From Pseudomonas frederiksbergensis (GTDB taxonomy: Bacteria > Pseudomonadota > Gammaproteobacteria > Pseudomonadales > Pseudomonadaceae): 64,000 nucleotides of DNA. Shown piece by piece: positions 1-8,576 of the stretch; the stretch's first letter is position 1; the number at the start of each line of letters is the position of its first letter. The DNA lies in the NCBI RefSeq assembly GCF_000802155.2, contig NZ_JQGJ02000004.1, positions 372,001 to 436,000 of the forward strand, given 5' to 3'. The translations under genes and the position numbers were made by a program. The notes beneath the pieces are model-generated. The model saw only the letters and a program-made list of their open reading frames with translations, was not told where the DNA came from and did not search any database.

Positions 1-2
1 GG

Positions 3-146
3 GGCCTTAACATCGTCGACACCCGTGCCAGCCTGCTCTCGGCCGAGAAGCTGGTCAGCGGCGACAAATATGTGTTTATCCGCAATGCCTTCCTGCAAAA
101 CCGTGAGTTCAAGGTCAAGGATGGTCAGGTCGAAGACGATTTTTGA
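3..146 (+). CDS. C-terminal fragment of a small protein, possibly PilZ-domain
   Basis: The reading frame is open from the window edge to a TGA at 144-146 and gives the last 47 residues of a protein whose start lies outside the window. The tail ends in an acidic GQVEDDF. The gene upstream of rssB in Pseudomonas commonly encodes a small c-di-GMP-binding PilZ protein, so that is my guess from synteny; the fragment alone shows no diagnostic PilZ motif. A strong terminator follows directly. Confidence 0.45.
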   Translation, partial: GLNIVDTRASLLSAEKLVSGDKYVFIRNAFLQNREFKVKDGQVEDDF

Positions 147-163
147 TTTCGATTCGTCAGTTT

Positions 164-194
164 AAGAAGGCGGCCCGAAAGGCCGCCTTCTTTG
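164..194 (+). terminator. Rho-independent terminator
   Basis: A perfect 12-bp stem (164-175 with 181-192) closes a five-base CGAAA loop and ends in T residues. It sits 17 bp after the preceding stop codon and separates that gene from rssB. Confidence 0.85.
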
Positions 195-490
195 CTTTGG
201 CTTGCGTTTAAAGGCGGATTGATCCTTCCATTGAGTTACGCTTCGCTCGGTTCTTATAACTCTCTGTGCTTTGACAAATAAAGAGCGCGAGCGGCGATTC
301 GCATGAGCTTGAAACGCCCCGCGGATGGGAGTACCGTCTGCGCCTTAGAAGGGCACCTCTGGTGTAATCGTGTGTAGGGCAAAGGCCTGAAGCCGGTACG
401 ACAGAGAGGCTAGAAAGCGAATCCAGTAGTGCGCGCCAAGCCCAATGCCGTGCCCGCTACGCCAACCTAATTCTGGCGCCGTTTGCCCAC
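195..490. other. Intergenic region upstream of rssB
   Basis: About 300 bases without a convincing gene. A TTGACA at 271-276 could be a -35 element, but no good -10 lies 16-18 bases downstream. I see no clear ribosome binding site just before the rssB ATG, so its start or leader may be unusual. Confidence 0.4.
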
Positions 491-1672
491 ATGCCAAAAA
501 CCAGTGCCACGCTGCTGATAATCGATGATGACGAAGTGGTGCGAGCCAGTCTCGCCGCCTACTTGGAAGACAGTGGTTTCAGCGTCTTGCAGGCCAGTAA
601 CGGCCAACAGGGTCTTCAGGTATTCGAGCAGGAGAAGCCCGACCTGGTCATCTGCGACCTGCGCATGCCGCAGATGGGCGGACTCGAGCTCATTCGCCAG
701 GTCACCGAGCTGTCGTCGCAGACCCCGGTCATCGTCGTTTCCGGCGCGGGCGTGATGAACGACGCGGTCGAGGCGTTGCGCCTGGGCGCGGCGGATTACC
801 TGATCAAGCCCCTCGAAGACCTTGCCGTGCTTGAACACTCGGTGCGCCGGGCTCTGGACCGCTCGCGACTGCTGGTGGAAAACCAGCGCTACCGCGAGAA
901 GCTGGAGACCGCCAATCGCGAACTGGAAGCCAGCCTGAACCTGCTGCAGGAAGATCAGAACGCCGGGCGCCAGGTCCAGATGAACATGCTGCCGGTCAGC
1001 CCCTGGACGGTCGATGGTTTCCGCTTTGCCCACCAGATCATCCCGTCGTTGTACCTGTCGGGGGATTTTGTCGATTATTTCCGTGTCGATGAACGTCGAG
1101 TGGCGTTCTACCTGGCGGATGTTTCCGGGCACGGGGCTTCGTCGGCGTTCGTGACGGTGCTGTTGAAATTCATGACCACGCGCCTGCTGTTCGAGTCCAA
1201 GCGCAACGGCACGTTGCCGGAGTTCAAGCCTTCGGAAGTCCTTGGGCATATCAACCGGGGCCTGATCAGTTGTAAGCTGGGCAAACACGTCACGATGGTC
1301 GGTGGAGTCATCGACGAGGAGACTGGTTTGTTGACGTATAGCATCGGCGGTCACCTGCCGTTGCCCGTGTTGTATACACCAGACAGTGTGCGTTATCTGG
1401 AAGGGCGTGGTTTGCCGGTAGGCCTGTTCAACGAGGCGACCTATGAAGACCACGTATTGGAGCTGCCGCCGACATTCAGCCTGACGCTGATGTCTGATGG
1501 CATTCTGGACCTTTTGTCAGAACCTACACTCAAAGAGAAAGAAGCAGCCTTGCCCGAGCGGGTAAGTGCAGCGGGCGGCAGCCTGGAAGGCCTGCGCCAA
1601 GTGTTTGGATTAGCCACGCTAGGGGAGATGCCGGATGATATCGCCCTGTTAGTGTTGAGCAGGAACCTTTGA
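491..1672 (+). CDS. rssB: Response regulator with PP2C-type phosphatase output (RssB)
   Basis: The 393-residue protein has an N-terminal receiver domain (residues 8-120, acidic pocket IDDD, phospho-acceptor D56 in CDLRMP, conserved K106). A coiled-coil linker follows (about 115-155), then a SpoIIE/PP2C-like serine phosphatase domain from about 190 to the end, with LADVSGHG as the metal-binding motif. In Pseudomonas, RssB controls the general stress response around RpoS. The architecture plus the STAS partner in the next gene indicates a partner-switching module in which phosphorylation of the receiver sets dephosphorylation of RssC. The stop overlaps the rssC start (TGATG), so the two are translationally coupled. 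Confidence 0.93.
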   Translation: MPKTSATLLIIDDDEVVRASLAAYLEDSGFSVLQASNGQQGLQVFEQEKPDLVICDLRMPQMGGLELIRQVTELSSQTPVIVVSGAGVMNDAVEALRLGAADYLIKPLEDLAVLEHSVRRALDRSRLLVENQRYREKLETANRELEASLNLLQEDQNAGRQVQMNMLPVSPWTVDGFRFAHQIIPSLYLSGDFVDYFRVDERRVAFYLADVSGHGASSAFVTVLLKFMTTRLLFESKRNGTLPEFKPSEVLGHINRGLISCKLGKHVTMVGGVIDEETGLLTYSIGGHLPLPVLYTPDSVRYLEGRGLPVGLFNEATYEDHVLELPPTFSLTLMSDGILDLLSEPTLKEKEAALPERVSAAGGSLEGLRQVFGLATLGEMPDDIALLVLSRNL

Positions 1673-2154
1673 TGAGTACTGGTAGAATCCAGTTCGCCGA
1701 GCAGGACGGCACCTTTGTCCTGAAGTTTGTCGGTGAAGTGCGCCTGACCTTGTGTTCGGCGCTGGATGCGACAATCGAGAAGATCTTCACCGCGCTGAAC
1801 TTCAACGCTATCGTGATCGACCTGACCGAAACCCGCAGCATCGACAGCACAACGCTCGGCCTGCTGGCCAAGCTGTCGATCCTGTCGCGGCAAAAAGTCG
1901 GCTTGCTGCCGACTGTCGTCACCACCCACAACGACATTACCCGTCTTCTGCAATCGATGGGTTTCGACCAGGTGTTCAACATCGTCGGCGATCCTGTGCC
2001 GTGCCCCGAATGCCTGGATGACCTGCCTGATCAGGACCAGTCCGAGGAAGAAGTGCGGATCAAGGTGCTTGAAGCCCACAAGATACTCATGGGGCTGAAC
2101 GACTCCAATCGCGAAGCGTTCCATGATTTGGTGAGCGCGCTGGAGCGGCCTTGA
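1672..2154 (+). CDS. rssC: STAS-domain anti-sigma factor antagonist (RssC)
   Basis: The 160-residue protein is a single STAS domain (about residues 10-110) with a C-terminal extension of about 50 residues. The phosphorylatable serine lies in the IDSTTLGLL motif typical of SpoIIAA-like antagonists. I place the start at the ATG overlapping the rssB stop; a TTG one codon upstream is unlikely. By family knowledge it is the substrate of the RssB phosphatase and passes the stress signal to the RpoS machinery. The extension has a paired-cysteine motif (CPEC). Confidence 0.88.
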   Translation: MSTGRIQFAEQDGTFVLKFVGEVRLTLCSALDATIEKIFTALNFNAIVIDLTETRSIDSTTLGLLAKLSILSRQKVGLLPTVVTTHNDITRLLQSMGFDQVFNIVGDPVPCPECLDDLPDQDQSEEEVRIKVLEAHKILMGLNDSNREAFHDLVSALERP

Positions 2155-2225
2155 GCTCTAGGCGTGTGTAGATCGGACTGACGCTTTCGCGAGCAGGCGC
2201 GAGGTTCTCAGGCTAAGCCGCATAA

Positions 2226-2257
2226 AAAAGGGCGAACCCATCAAGGTTCGCCCTTTT
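2226..2257. terminator. Bidirectional terminator between rssC and tal
   Basis: A 9-bp GC-rich stem (2230-2238 with 2245-2253) is flanked by A4 and T4 runs, so it can terminate transcripts from both sides. The genes on either side converge here. Confidence 0.85.
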
Positions 2258-2276
2258 GCATGCCTTGCGAATCAGC

Positions 2277-3203
2277 TTACAGCTTGGCTTGCAGCAACGC
2301 CTCCAGCTTCTCCTGGTCCCGGGCGAACTGACGAATACCCTCCGCCAGTTTCTCGGTCGCCATGGCGTCCTCGTTGGACAACCAGCGGAATTGAGCTTCA
2401 TTGAGGCTCAAGCGCGCTTCCCCGGCTTGGCCAGGCGCCAGTTTGCGCTCCAGCTTGCCTTCGTCGGCGGCGAGTTTTTCCAGCAGCTCAGGGCTGACGG
2501 TCAAACGGTCGCAACCGGCCAACTGCTCGATCTGATTGAGGTTGCGGAAGCTTGCACCCATGACCACGGTCTTGTAGTCATTGGCCTTGTAGTAGTTGTA
2601 GATGCGCGTCACGGACTGCACGCCCGGATCATCGGCGCCGGTGTAATCGTTGCCGTTGGCCTTTTTGTACCAGTCGTAGATCCGGCCCACGAACGGCGAA
2701 ATCAGGAACACCCCTGCATCGGCACAGGCCGCGGCCTGGGCGAAGGAGAACAGCAGCGTCAGGTTGCACTGGATGCCTTCGCGCTCCAGTTTCTCGGCGG
2801 CGCGGATGCCTTCCCACGTGGAAGCGATCTTGATCAGCACACGCTCCCGGCCAATGCCGGCTTTTTCGTACAGCTCGACCAGGCGATGGGCGCGCTTGAG
2901 CATGGCTTCGGTATCGAATGACAGGCGTGCATCCACTTCGGTGGAAATGCGCCCCGGAATCACTTTCAGGATCTCTTGGCCCACCGCGACGCCAAAACGG
3001 TCGCTGGCCAGGCCCACGTCGCCCTTGCAGTCCGCCACGCAGGCGTTCAGCAACTCGGCATAACCATGCATCGCCGAAGCCTTGAGCAGCAGGGAAGGGT
3101 TGGTGGTGGCGTCGACGGGCTTGATGCGGGCGATGGCTTCGAAGTCGCCAGTATCGGCCACGACGGTGGTGAACTGCTTGAGTTGTTCCAGCTTGGAAGT
3201 CAT
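2277..3203 (-). CDS. tal: Transaldolase
   Basis: The 308-residue cytoplasmic enzyme transfers a dihydroxyacetone unit between sedoheptulose-7-phosphate and glyceraldehyde-3-phosphate in the non-oxidative pentose phosphate pathway. The N-terminal motif [12 protein letters not shown] and the Schiff-base lysine in [10 protein letters not shown] (K125) identify the TalB class, and the length is normal. The frame stays open 126 bases further upstream, but ATG at 3203 starts the conserved [10 protein letters not shown] sequence. Upstream on the same strand is dusA, 178 bp away. Confidence 0.96.
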   Translation of the reverse strand: MTSKLEQLKQFTTVVADTGDFEAIARIKPVDATTNPSLLLKASAMHGYAELLNACVADCKGDVGLASDRFGVAVGQEILKVIPGRISTEVDARLSFDTEAMLKRAHRLVELYEKAGIGRERVLIKIASTWEGIRAAEKLEREGIQCNLTLLFSFAQAAACADAGVFLISPFVGRIYDWYKKANGNDYTGADDPGVQSVTRIYNYYKANDYKTVVMGASFRNLNQIEQLAGCDRLTVSPELLEKLAADEGKLERKLAPGQAGEARLSLNEAQFRWLSNEDAMATEKLAEGIRQFARDQEKLEALLQAKL

Positions 3204-3381
3204 GAGCGTGCTCTGTCCTATGGGTCCGTTGACATTACCCGAGGGCCGGCAGCCACTCAAGGGCGTGAAGAGGTATCGATGGCCCCAGCGGCAACAACCT
3301 GAAAACGGCTGTTTGAAAGGCCGGGGCAACTACCGGTAGATACGATGCCAAAACAGCGCGCAGGTTCAAAGCAAGTGATGG

Positions 3382-4377
3382 TTAACGACCTTCCAGCAAC
3401 TGCCCCGCCTGATCCAGCAGCGCCAGTGGATCCTTGGCCTTGTGGATATCCACTGACAACAACTGCCGGAACCGCCGCGCGCCCGGGAATCCGGTGCCCA
3501 GGCCCAAGACGTGACGGGTGATGTGGTGCATGGCACCGCCATTCGCCAAGTGATCGGCAATATACGGCCGCAGCTTTGCCAAGGCCTCGGCCCGAGTGAT
3601 GATTGGTGCGGTGCTGCCAAACAACTGCTGATCCACTTCGGCCAGCAGGTATGGATTGTGATAGGCCTCGCGGCCCAGCATGACACCGTCGAAGGTCTGC
3701 AAGTGTTCGTGGCACGCCTCCAGCGTCTTGATCCCACCGTTGAGCACGATTTCCAGCTCAGGGAAATCCGCTTTCAACTGCGCAACCACGTCATAACGCA
3801 GCGGCGGAATGTCGCGGTTCTCCTTCGGCGACAACCCCTCGAGAATCGCAATCCGCGCGTGCACGGTAAAACTGTTGCAACCGGCGTCACGCACGGTTCC
3901 GACGAACTCGCACAACTGCTCGTAACTGTCGCGGCCATTGATCCCGATCCGATGTTTCACCGTGACCGGAATCGACACCGCATCCCGCATCGCCTTCACG
4001 CAATCGGCAACCAATCCTGGATGCCCCATCAGGCAAGCGCCGATCATGTTGTTCTGCACCCGATCGCTAGGGCAGCCGACATTGAGATTGACCTCGTCGT
4101 AGCCATGTTCCTGGGCCATCCGGGCGCAAGCGGCCAAGTCACTGGGAACGCTTCCGCCTAGTTGCAGGGCCAGCGGATGTTCGGTTTCGTGGTGGCGCAG
4201 GAAGCGTTCGTGATCACCGTTGAGCAACGCGCCGGTGGTGACCATTTCGGTGTAGAGCAGGGCGTGTTTGGAAAGGATGCGTAGGAAGTAGCGACAGTGA
4301 GCGTCAGTCCAATCCATCATCGGCGCAACGCTGAAGCGGCGGGACACGGACTGCTGCGAAGTTTCTTGAAGAGGCAT
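3382..4377 (-). CDS. dusA: tRNA-dihydrouridine(20/20a) synthase DusA
   Basis: The 331-residue flavoenzyme reduces uridine 20/20a in the tRNA D-loop with NADPH and FMN. It has the N-terminal FMN-binding VAPMMDWTDAH, the catalytic cysteine in NVGCPSDRVQ (C102), and a TIM-barrel followed by a C-terminal helical domain. Its position next to tal is the usual Pseudomonas arrangement, which supports DusA over DusB or DusC. Confidence 0.95.
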   Translation of the reverse strand: MPLQETSQQSVSRRFSVAPMMDWTDAHCRYFLRILSKHALLYTEMVTTGALLNGDHERFLRHHETEHPLALQLGGSVPSDLAACARMAQEHGYDEVNLNVGCPSDRVQNNMIGACLMGHPGLVADCVKAMRDAVSIPVTVKHRIGINGRDSYEQLCEFVGTVRDAGCNSFTVHARIAILEGLSPKENRDIPPLRYDVVAQLKADFPELEIVLNGGIKTLEACHEHLQTFDGVMLGREAYHNPYLLAEVDQQLFGSTAPIITRAEALAKLRPYIADHLANGGAMHHITRHVLGLGTGFPGARRFRQLLSVDIHKAKDPLALLDQAGQLLEGR

Positions 4378-4477
4378 GGGAATCTGGAGGCGAATGCGAA
4401 GGGCGCACAGTTTATCAGGTATAGGACGGCAGCGAATGCCGTCGGCCCTGGACCGATGAGCGACGCAGTTCGTTGCC

Positions 4478-5200
4478 TTACTGCGTCACGCCTATGTTGA
4501 AAACGGCCCGACTGCTGATTTCCACCAGGCTCAGCGCTCCGTCGGAGAAGGAGCAGCCAGTGTCCACATAGACAACATTACCGAGGCGCGTGACGGTAGG
4601 GACTGTTGAATGTCCGACATAAAGCTCGTGGATGCCTGTGATTGGAGTCCGATCCTGCTGTTCGATCTTGTTCCGGGCATACAAGGCTTGCGCCAAGGCT
4701 TGTTGTTGGACCTGCTTCCCGAGTTTGCCGGTAATTGCGTCTTTCGCACCTTGCCAATCATTGTTAGGCCCGATCATCGGCGCTTGGGCATGTACGATCC
4801 CAATCGTTTTATTTGCCGATAAATCAATCTCGATAATGAGTGGAAGTGCTTGAAGAGCGTTTAGAAGTTGATCTTGGATGGCCAGGTTCAACTCATAGAG
4901 CCAGGCTCCGCCGGTGCGGATGTGCCTGGGTTTGTCTCCGCAGCCGCAGATGCCGTCGATCACCATTTGTTCATGGTTGCCGCGCACGGCATGAAACCAG
5001 GGCTTTGCGAGCCAATGCAATACGTTCTCGGAGTCGGGACCACGGTCGATGAGGTCGCCCACGGAAAAAACCCGGTCTATTTCGGTATTGAAATCGAGTT
5101 TGTCCAGGGCTGTGGCCAGAAGCTCGAAATGTCCATGGACATCGCCCACGACAAAGTCTCGGCCTTGCTCGTTCGGGGGAAAGGAGGCAGTCCGGTGCAT
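4478..5200 (-). CDS. PPP-family metallophosphatase downstream of fic
   Basis: The 240-residue protein shows all signature motifs of PPP/lambda-type phosphatases: GDVHG (19-23), GDLIDRGP (48-55), GNHE (74-77), then a histidine in IVHAQ and late GHS and DTG motifs. The dinuclear metal centre looks intact. Relatives act as serine/threonine protein phosphatases or dinucleotide polyphosphatases; sequence does not say which. I chose ATG 5200: the longer form would begin with TTG inside the end of fic. The gap to the fic stop is 55 bp, so it is probably the third gene of the yhfG-fic transcript. Confidence 0.85.
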   Translation of the reverse strand: MHRTASFPPNEQGRDFVVGDVHGHFELLATALDKLDFNTEIDRVFSVGDLIDRGPDSENVLHWLAKPWFHAVRGNHEQMVIDGICGCGDKPRHIRTGGAWLYELNLAIQDQLLNALQALPLIIEIDLSANKTIGIVHAQAPMIGPNNDWQGAKDAITGKLGKQVQQQALAQALYARNKIEQQDRTPITGIHELYVGHSTVPTVTRLGNVVYVDTGCSFSDGALSLVEISSRAVFNIGVTQ

Positions 5201-5255
5201 GTTGGGTCTTTCGGCAGGTTTGGCTGGCAAGGAATGTACTTCGGGCGCAGATAAC

Positions 5256-5861
5256 TTATGGTCGAGATTGTATCGGCTGTCCAATGCACTTCTTGAAAAC
5301 CGTTTCCATGGGGGCGAGCATGCAGTTATAAGCCGCGATGTTTGCGCTGATCCATTCGTCTTTTTCGATACCCCACCAACTGATTTCGAACCCGGCGTTC
5401 ATGATGAGGTGCTCGAACAGGATGCGCTGGGCGCGGCCGTTGCCTTCGCGGAACGGGTGTATGACGTTGATATCGGAATACGCGTCTGCCACGGCGACAA
5501 TGAGTTCATCCCGGCTCATTTCCTCGAACCAGTTTGCCGCCGCCATCCGAGCAAATATTTTGTTGGCTTCCTTTTCCATGTATTCGGGTTGGCAAAAGCG
5601 AGTGTCTTGCTTGGCCATGCCTACGGTCCGTAATTCTCCCGCCCAGTCGAACAAGTCCGCGAACAATGCGTGATGGATATCCTGGAGGTAAGCCAGGCTG
5701 TAAGGGGGAAGGCTGAATTCGACATTACTCGCCGCGATGGCCGAGAGCTGTTGTTCGGCTTCGCCCAGGGTGGACTCATCACGGATGTTGAGTTTATTGC
5801 GCAGGACCGTGGAGCCGGGATAACAGTAGGCGTCCTCGCCGACGCCATATTTGTCGGGCAT
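5256..5861 (-). CDS. fic: Fic-domain AMP-transferase toxin
   Basis: The 201-residue Fic/DOC protein carries a complete catalytic motif HPFREGNGRAQR (135-146). The histidine, acidic residue, GNGR and trailing Arg match active adenylylating enzymes. No inhibitory (S/T)xxxE(G/N) motif is seen within the protein; it lies in the small gene just upstream, which makes this a class I Fic system. Characterised relatives (FicT, and Fic-1 of Pseudomonas fluorescens) adenylylate GyrB/ParE and block DNA replication. The start codon overlaps the antitoxin stop by one base (TGATG). Confidence 0.92.
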   Translation of the reverse strand: MPDKYGVGEDAYCYPGSTVLRNKLNIRDESTLGEAEQQLSAIAASNVEFSLPPYSLAYLQDIHHALFADLFDWAGELRTVGMAKQDTRFCQPEYMEKEANKIFARMAAANWFEEMSRDELIVAVADAYSDINVIHPFREGNGRAQRILFEHLIMNAGFEISWWGIEKDEWISANIAAYNCMLAPMETVFKKCIGQPIQSRP

Positions 5862-6031
5862 CAGGCTCGGGTCTTGGTGAAGGTTTTCAAGACGTCTTCA
5901 CGGGAAGGCAGCTTGCGTTCGCCGTCCTCGATAGACACTTTGAAACCTTCCAGGCGCAGGCTGGCTGTGTAGTTCGACCTGCGCGTCCTGGCCGCGTAGG
6001 CCTTCTTTGTTTCAAGGCTGACAGTGCCCAT
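5861..6031 (-). CDS. yhfG: YhfG-family Fic antitoxin
   Basis: This 56-residue basic ORF begins at ATG 6031 and ends in the TGA that overlaps the fic ATG. It contains SLRLEG (residues 24-29), an exact match to the (S/T)xxxE(G/N) inhibition helix whose glutamate obstructs ATP gamma-phosphate placement in Fic enzymes. The flanking NYTASLRLEGF resembles E. coli YhfG, which also precedes fic. Size, order and the one-base overlap are those of a class I Fic antitoxin. It faces the radical SAM gene across a divergent 161-bp region. Confidence 0.9.
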   Translation of the reverse strand: MGTVSLETKKAYAARTRRSNYTASLRLEGFKVSIEDGERKLPSREDVLKTFTKTRA

Positions 6032-6192
6032 GGTATGGGACCTCGAATCGTGTGAATGAGCGGATTATAGCCCATCGCGTTGCCGATAAACCCATCAGTG
6101 ACCATCCGTTCGTTGGCTGGATTGATCAACGGCGCTTGCATCGCGGCCAATCTCCAAATACTGTCTATGCATCCAGTGTTCGAGATTCTTCC

Positions 6193-7413
6193 ATGGAGCT
6201 GATCGCCAAGCTCGGCATTCTTGCCGACGCCGCCAAATATGACGCGTCCTGCGCCAGCAGTGGTGCCCCAAAGCGTAGTTCGCGTGGTCGGGACGGGCTT
6301 GGAGCCACGGATGGCATGGGTATCTGCCACAGCTACACGCCGGATGGGCGTTGTGTATCGCTGCTGAAGGTGTTGTTGACCAATTTCTGCCTGTATGACT
6401 GCCAGTACTGCGTCAACCGCCGATCGAGCAATGTGCCGAGGGCGCGTTTCACACCGGAAGAAGTGGTGCGATTGACCTTGGATTTCTACCGTCGTAACTG
6501 CATCAGCGGCCTGTTCCTGAGCTCCGGCATTATTCGCTCCGCCGACTACACCATGGAACAACTGATTCGGGTGGCGCGGTTGCTGCGCGAGGAGCATCAC
6601 TTTCGAGGCTACATCCACCTCAAGACCATTCCCGACGCGGATCCGCTATTGATCGAAGAGGCCGGGCGGCTGGCCGATCGCCTGAGCGTGAATATCGAGT
6701 TGTCTTCCGAGGTCAGCCTCAAGCGCTTGGCGCCGGAAAAACAATTGACGACGATTCGCCAGGCCATGGGCACCATCCACGATGGCCAACAGGCGGTGGC
6801 CGGCGAGCCACGGGCGCCTCGCTTTGCGCCAGCAGGGCAGAGCACCCAGGTGATCGTCGGGGCCGATGCCACTGACGACCATGCCATCCTCAGCAATGCC
6901 GAGTCGCTCTATCAGGGCTACGGCTTGCGTCGAGTCTATTATTCCGCCTTCAGCCCGATCCCCGAGAGTCCCGCCAGTGTGCCGCTCGCCGCGCCACCGT
7001 TGCTGCGCGAGCACCGGCTGTATCAGGCCGACTTCCTCATGCGTGGCTACGGTTACAAGGCGGGCGAGCTGTTGAGCACATCCGCCAACCTGGACCTGGA
7101 CATCGACCCCAAGCTGGCCTGGGCATTGGCCAATCGCGATGTGTTTCCGCTGGATCTCAACCGCGCCGAGCCGGCCTTGCTTGCGCGCATTCCCGGCATC
7201 GGCCTGCGCAGTGTCCAGCGCCTGGTGACATTGCGCAGGGAGCGGCGGATTCGCTACGACGACCTGGTGCAGTTGCGTTGCGTGTTGGAAAAGGCCCGCC
7301 CGTTCATTGTGACCAGCGATTACCGACCCGCTGACGGCCAGGTGCGCAGCGGCTTGCTCCGAGCGCGTTTGCGCGATCCGCAACGGCCGGTGCAAATGGG
7401 GTTGTGGGCATGA
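6193..7413 (+). CDS. Putative DNA modification/repair radical SAM protein
   Basis: The 406-residue protein has a radical SAM cluster motif CLYDCQYC (C66, C70, C73) and a C-terminal helix-hairpin-helix-like segment IPGIGLRSVQRLV suited to nucleic acid binding. This combination marks the family named putative DNA modification/repair radical SAM protein (TIGR03916), whose partner is encoded next. The frame is open 47 codons further upstream, but the conserved protein begins at MELIAKLGILADAAKYDASC, so I use ATG 6193. The stop overlaps the next start by four bases (ATGA). I know of no demonstrated reaction. Confidence 0.88.
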   Translation: MELIAKLGILADAAKYDASCASSGAPKRSSRGRDGLGATDGMGICHSYTPDGRCVSLLKVLLTNFCLYDCQYCVNRRSSNVPRARFTPEEVVRLTLDFYRRNCISGLFLSSGIIRSADYTMEQLIRVARLLREEHHFRGYIHLKTIPDADPLLIEEAGRLADRLSVNIELSSEVSLKRLAPEKQLTTIRQAMGTIHDGQQAVAGEPRAPRFAPAGQSTQVIVGADATDDHAILSNAESLYQGYGLRRVYYSAFSPIPESPASVPLAAPPLLREHRLYQADFLMRGYGYKAGELLSTSANLDLDIDPKLAWALANRDVFPLDLNRAEPALLARIPGIGLRSVQRLVTLRRERRIRYDDLVQLRCVLEKARPFIVTSDYRPADGQVRSGLLRARLRDPQRPVQMGLWA

Positions 7414-8261
7414 TTGCGCTCGAGTGTGACGACTGTTTCAGCACTTGGCGTAACCAGGCCCGAACACTGCTGGGCCACGGAGTCGATCCCAGCGACGTGA
7501 CCTGGGTCCAGGGCCCCATGGCCGACCTGCTGGCAGTGCCGGCGCCATTACCGCAAGGCCCGGGACCGTTCCAGACGCGCGTCCCGGCGGGGTTGTCGGA
7601 TCAATTGGAACAGGCCGGTCGCTACCAGGGCGAACAACGCTGGAACCTGTTGTACGAAGTGCTCTGGCGCGTCGCCCATGGTGATCGCACCGCGATGCTC
7701 GCCGGTGATCGATTGGGCAGCGAGTTGCAACGGCGCATCAAGCAGGTCAGCCGCGAAGCCCATCACCTTCACGCGTTCGTGCGTTTCATACCCTTGCCGC
7801 CAGCGATCGCCGAACAACTGCAACTGGATCTGGTGGCTTTCCACCAGCCGGCCCACGACATCCTTGAAAGCGCGAGCGGGCATTTTGCCGAGCGGCTGGG
7901 CCGGCAGCGCTGGCTGATCGCAACGCCCCGCGACGGCATTCGTTTCGATGGGCATTCGCTGGACTACCGACGCCGTTGTCCCGAGCAATGGCAGCAATGG
8001 GCCCGCCACGCCGAAGACCCCGGCGCGGAATTGTGGCGCACCTATTATCGACACATCTTCAACCCGGCGAGGCTCAACCCCACCGCGTTGCGCCAGCACA
8101 TGCCGGGGCGGTTCTGGAAGCATTTGCCGGAAGGGGATTTGATACCGCAGTTGGTAGGGCAGGCGCGTCAGGGGAAGCAGAGGGATGGGCAGGCGTTGGA
8201 AGTTGGGGAGCGGGTGGGGAAGCGGATAATCGTGGGCAGCGGGGTAGAGGCGTCGGGGTGA
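7410..8261 (+). CDS. TIGR03915/DUF4130 putative DNA-repair protein
   Basis: The 283-residue partner of the radical SAM protein is translationally coupled through ATGA. The stretch FYRHIFNPARLNP-like (here YYRHIFNPARLNPTALRQHMPGRFW split over about 215-240) is characteristic of the family. In many bacteria this domain is fused to a uracil-DNA glycosylase (UdgX-like) domain. Here the protein ends soon after the MPGRFWKHLPE motif and nothing glycosylase-like follows, so it is the stand-alone form. Its biochemical role is unknown. Confidence 0.82.
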   Translation: MIALECDDCFSTWRNQARTLLGHGVDPSDVTWVQGPMADLLAVPAPLPQGPGPFQTRVPAGLSDQLEQAGRYQGEQRWNLLYEVLWRVAHGDRTAMLAGDRLGSELQRRIKQVSREAHHLHAFVRFIPLPPAIAEQLQLDLVAFHQPAHDILESASGHFAERLGRQRWLIATPRDGIRFDGHSLDYRRRCPEQWQQWARHAEDPGAELWRTYYRHIFNPARLNPTALRQHMPGRFWKHLPEGDLIPQLVGQARQGKQRDGQALEVGERVGKRIIVGSGVEASG

Positions 8262-8576
8262 AACAGCGCTTCTAGACGGATCCCAAATTTGAGGTCATAC
8301 CGATGCCTTGGCTTTGCCGGGCTTAGGTGCATCCATCATCTCATGCAACTCTTCAGTGATGGCGGCTAACCGTTTCTCCAAGTCCTTCACATCAGATCGG
8401 GTAATACCGTTTGCGTAGGGTTTGATTGTTCGCGCCCTTTAGCGAGCGGTAACGCCCCCTGATCACGGCTCACCTGTGCAAATTCCAAACAAGTCCTGTG
8501 CCGCCCACGCTGTGTTCGGGTGCGGGCCATACCCCTAGCATTCCCTTCATTCTCTCCACGAAAGAAGGAACTGCCC
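8262..8576. other. Intergenic region with a possible gene remnant
   Basis: About 315 bases between the repair operon and the isochorismatase gene. Apart from a short minus-strand open stretch (listed separately) I see no gene. The last 30 bases carry a purine-rich ribosome binding site (GAAAGAAGGA) for the next gene. Confidence 0.5.
8295..8438 (-). pseudogene. Possible C-terminal remnant of an unidentified gene
   Basis: A minus-strand frame open for 47 codons reads like protein: charged and helical (RSDVKDLEKRLAAITEEL, then a Lys/Pro-rich tail ending KAKASV) and closed by TGA at 8295-8297. There is no ATG, and an in-frame TAA lies at its upstream edge (8439-8441). It looks like the tail of a decayed coiled-coil protein rather than an intact gene. 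I do not recognise the family. Confidence 0.3.

Noticed and set aside
2183..2212. REP-like TCGCGAGCAGGCGCGAG after rssC
   Set aside because: Palindrome too imperfect to separate from background in this GC-rich sequence.
5201..5284. Longer start for the phosphatase within fic
   Set aside because: It would use TTG inside the fic coding sequence; ATG 5200 begins just before the metal-binding motifs.
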